Positions 6,501 through 6,509 of a stretch of 6,509 nt of DNA are shown one piece after another (position 1 is the stretch's first letter; each line of letters starts with the position of its first letter). The stretch covers positions 1-6,509 of the forward strand of contig JANMRB010000209.1 in assembly GCA_031370825.1 (NCBI GenBank). The letters run 5' to 3'. Position numbers and translations under genes: made by a program. The DNA comes from JAENVT01 sp031370825 (GTDB lineage Bacteria; Actinomycetota; Acidimicrobiia; Acidimicrobiales; Ilumatobacteraceae). Under the pieces are notes generated by a model. It saw only the letters and a list, made by a program, of their open reading frames with translations. It was not told the origin of the DNA and searched no databases.

Positions 6501-6509
6501 CTCAGCGTT

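Overview
The window looks like chromosomal DNA of a high-GC actinobacterium. Codon third positions are strongly G/C-biased, there is a DUF6458-type two-helix mini-protein (a family I know mainly from Actinobacteria), and the FtsX-type permease has the N-terminal style (ARSELRRRPW followed by a helix and an A-HRTDRAY segment) seen in actinobacterial, including acidimicrobial, genomes. The lineage is an inference from family resemblance, not a measured assignment.

Layout from left to right: (1) bases 1-216, plus strand, the C-terminal end of a chymotrypsin-fold (S1) serine protease whose N-terminus lies outside the window. (2) Bases 213-2789, minus strand, a large MacB/FtsX-type ABC transporter permease. 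It converges on the protease so tightly that the two stop codons overlap. (3) Bases 2790-2939, a divergent control region with a perfect 10-bp palindrome, a weak promoter-like motif, a small inverted repeat and a perfect AGGAGG ribosome binding site. (4) Bases 2940-3179, plus strand, a 79-residue DUF6458 membrane protein. (5) Bases 3180-3314, a gap with a consensus TTGACA hexamer and a perfect 14-bp inverted repeat. (6) Bases 3315-6500, plus strand, a 1061-residue cytosolic cyclic-di-GMP protein with five PAS domains, then GGDEF, then EAL. The last 9 bases hold nothing.

Functionally these are probably separate units. The permease has no ATPase gene in the window and must pair with one encoded elsewhere, possibly beyond this window. 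The GGDEF-EAL protein retains every catalytic signature I can check for both synthesis and breakdown of c-di-GMP, plus the allosteric I-site, so it is best read as a multi-input bifunctional switch. The DUF6458 gene and the GGDEF-EAL gene lie on the same strand 135 bases apart, but the promoter-like hexamer and stem-loop between them suggest separate control. I found no mobile element, CRISPR array, tRNA or rRNA, and no clear sign of a wholly novel system. The most unusual features are the leader stem-loop of the c-di-GMP gene, the palindrome upstream of the orphan permease, and the atypical specificity pocket of the protease.
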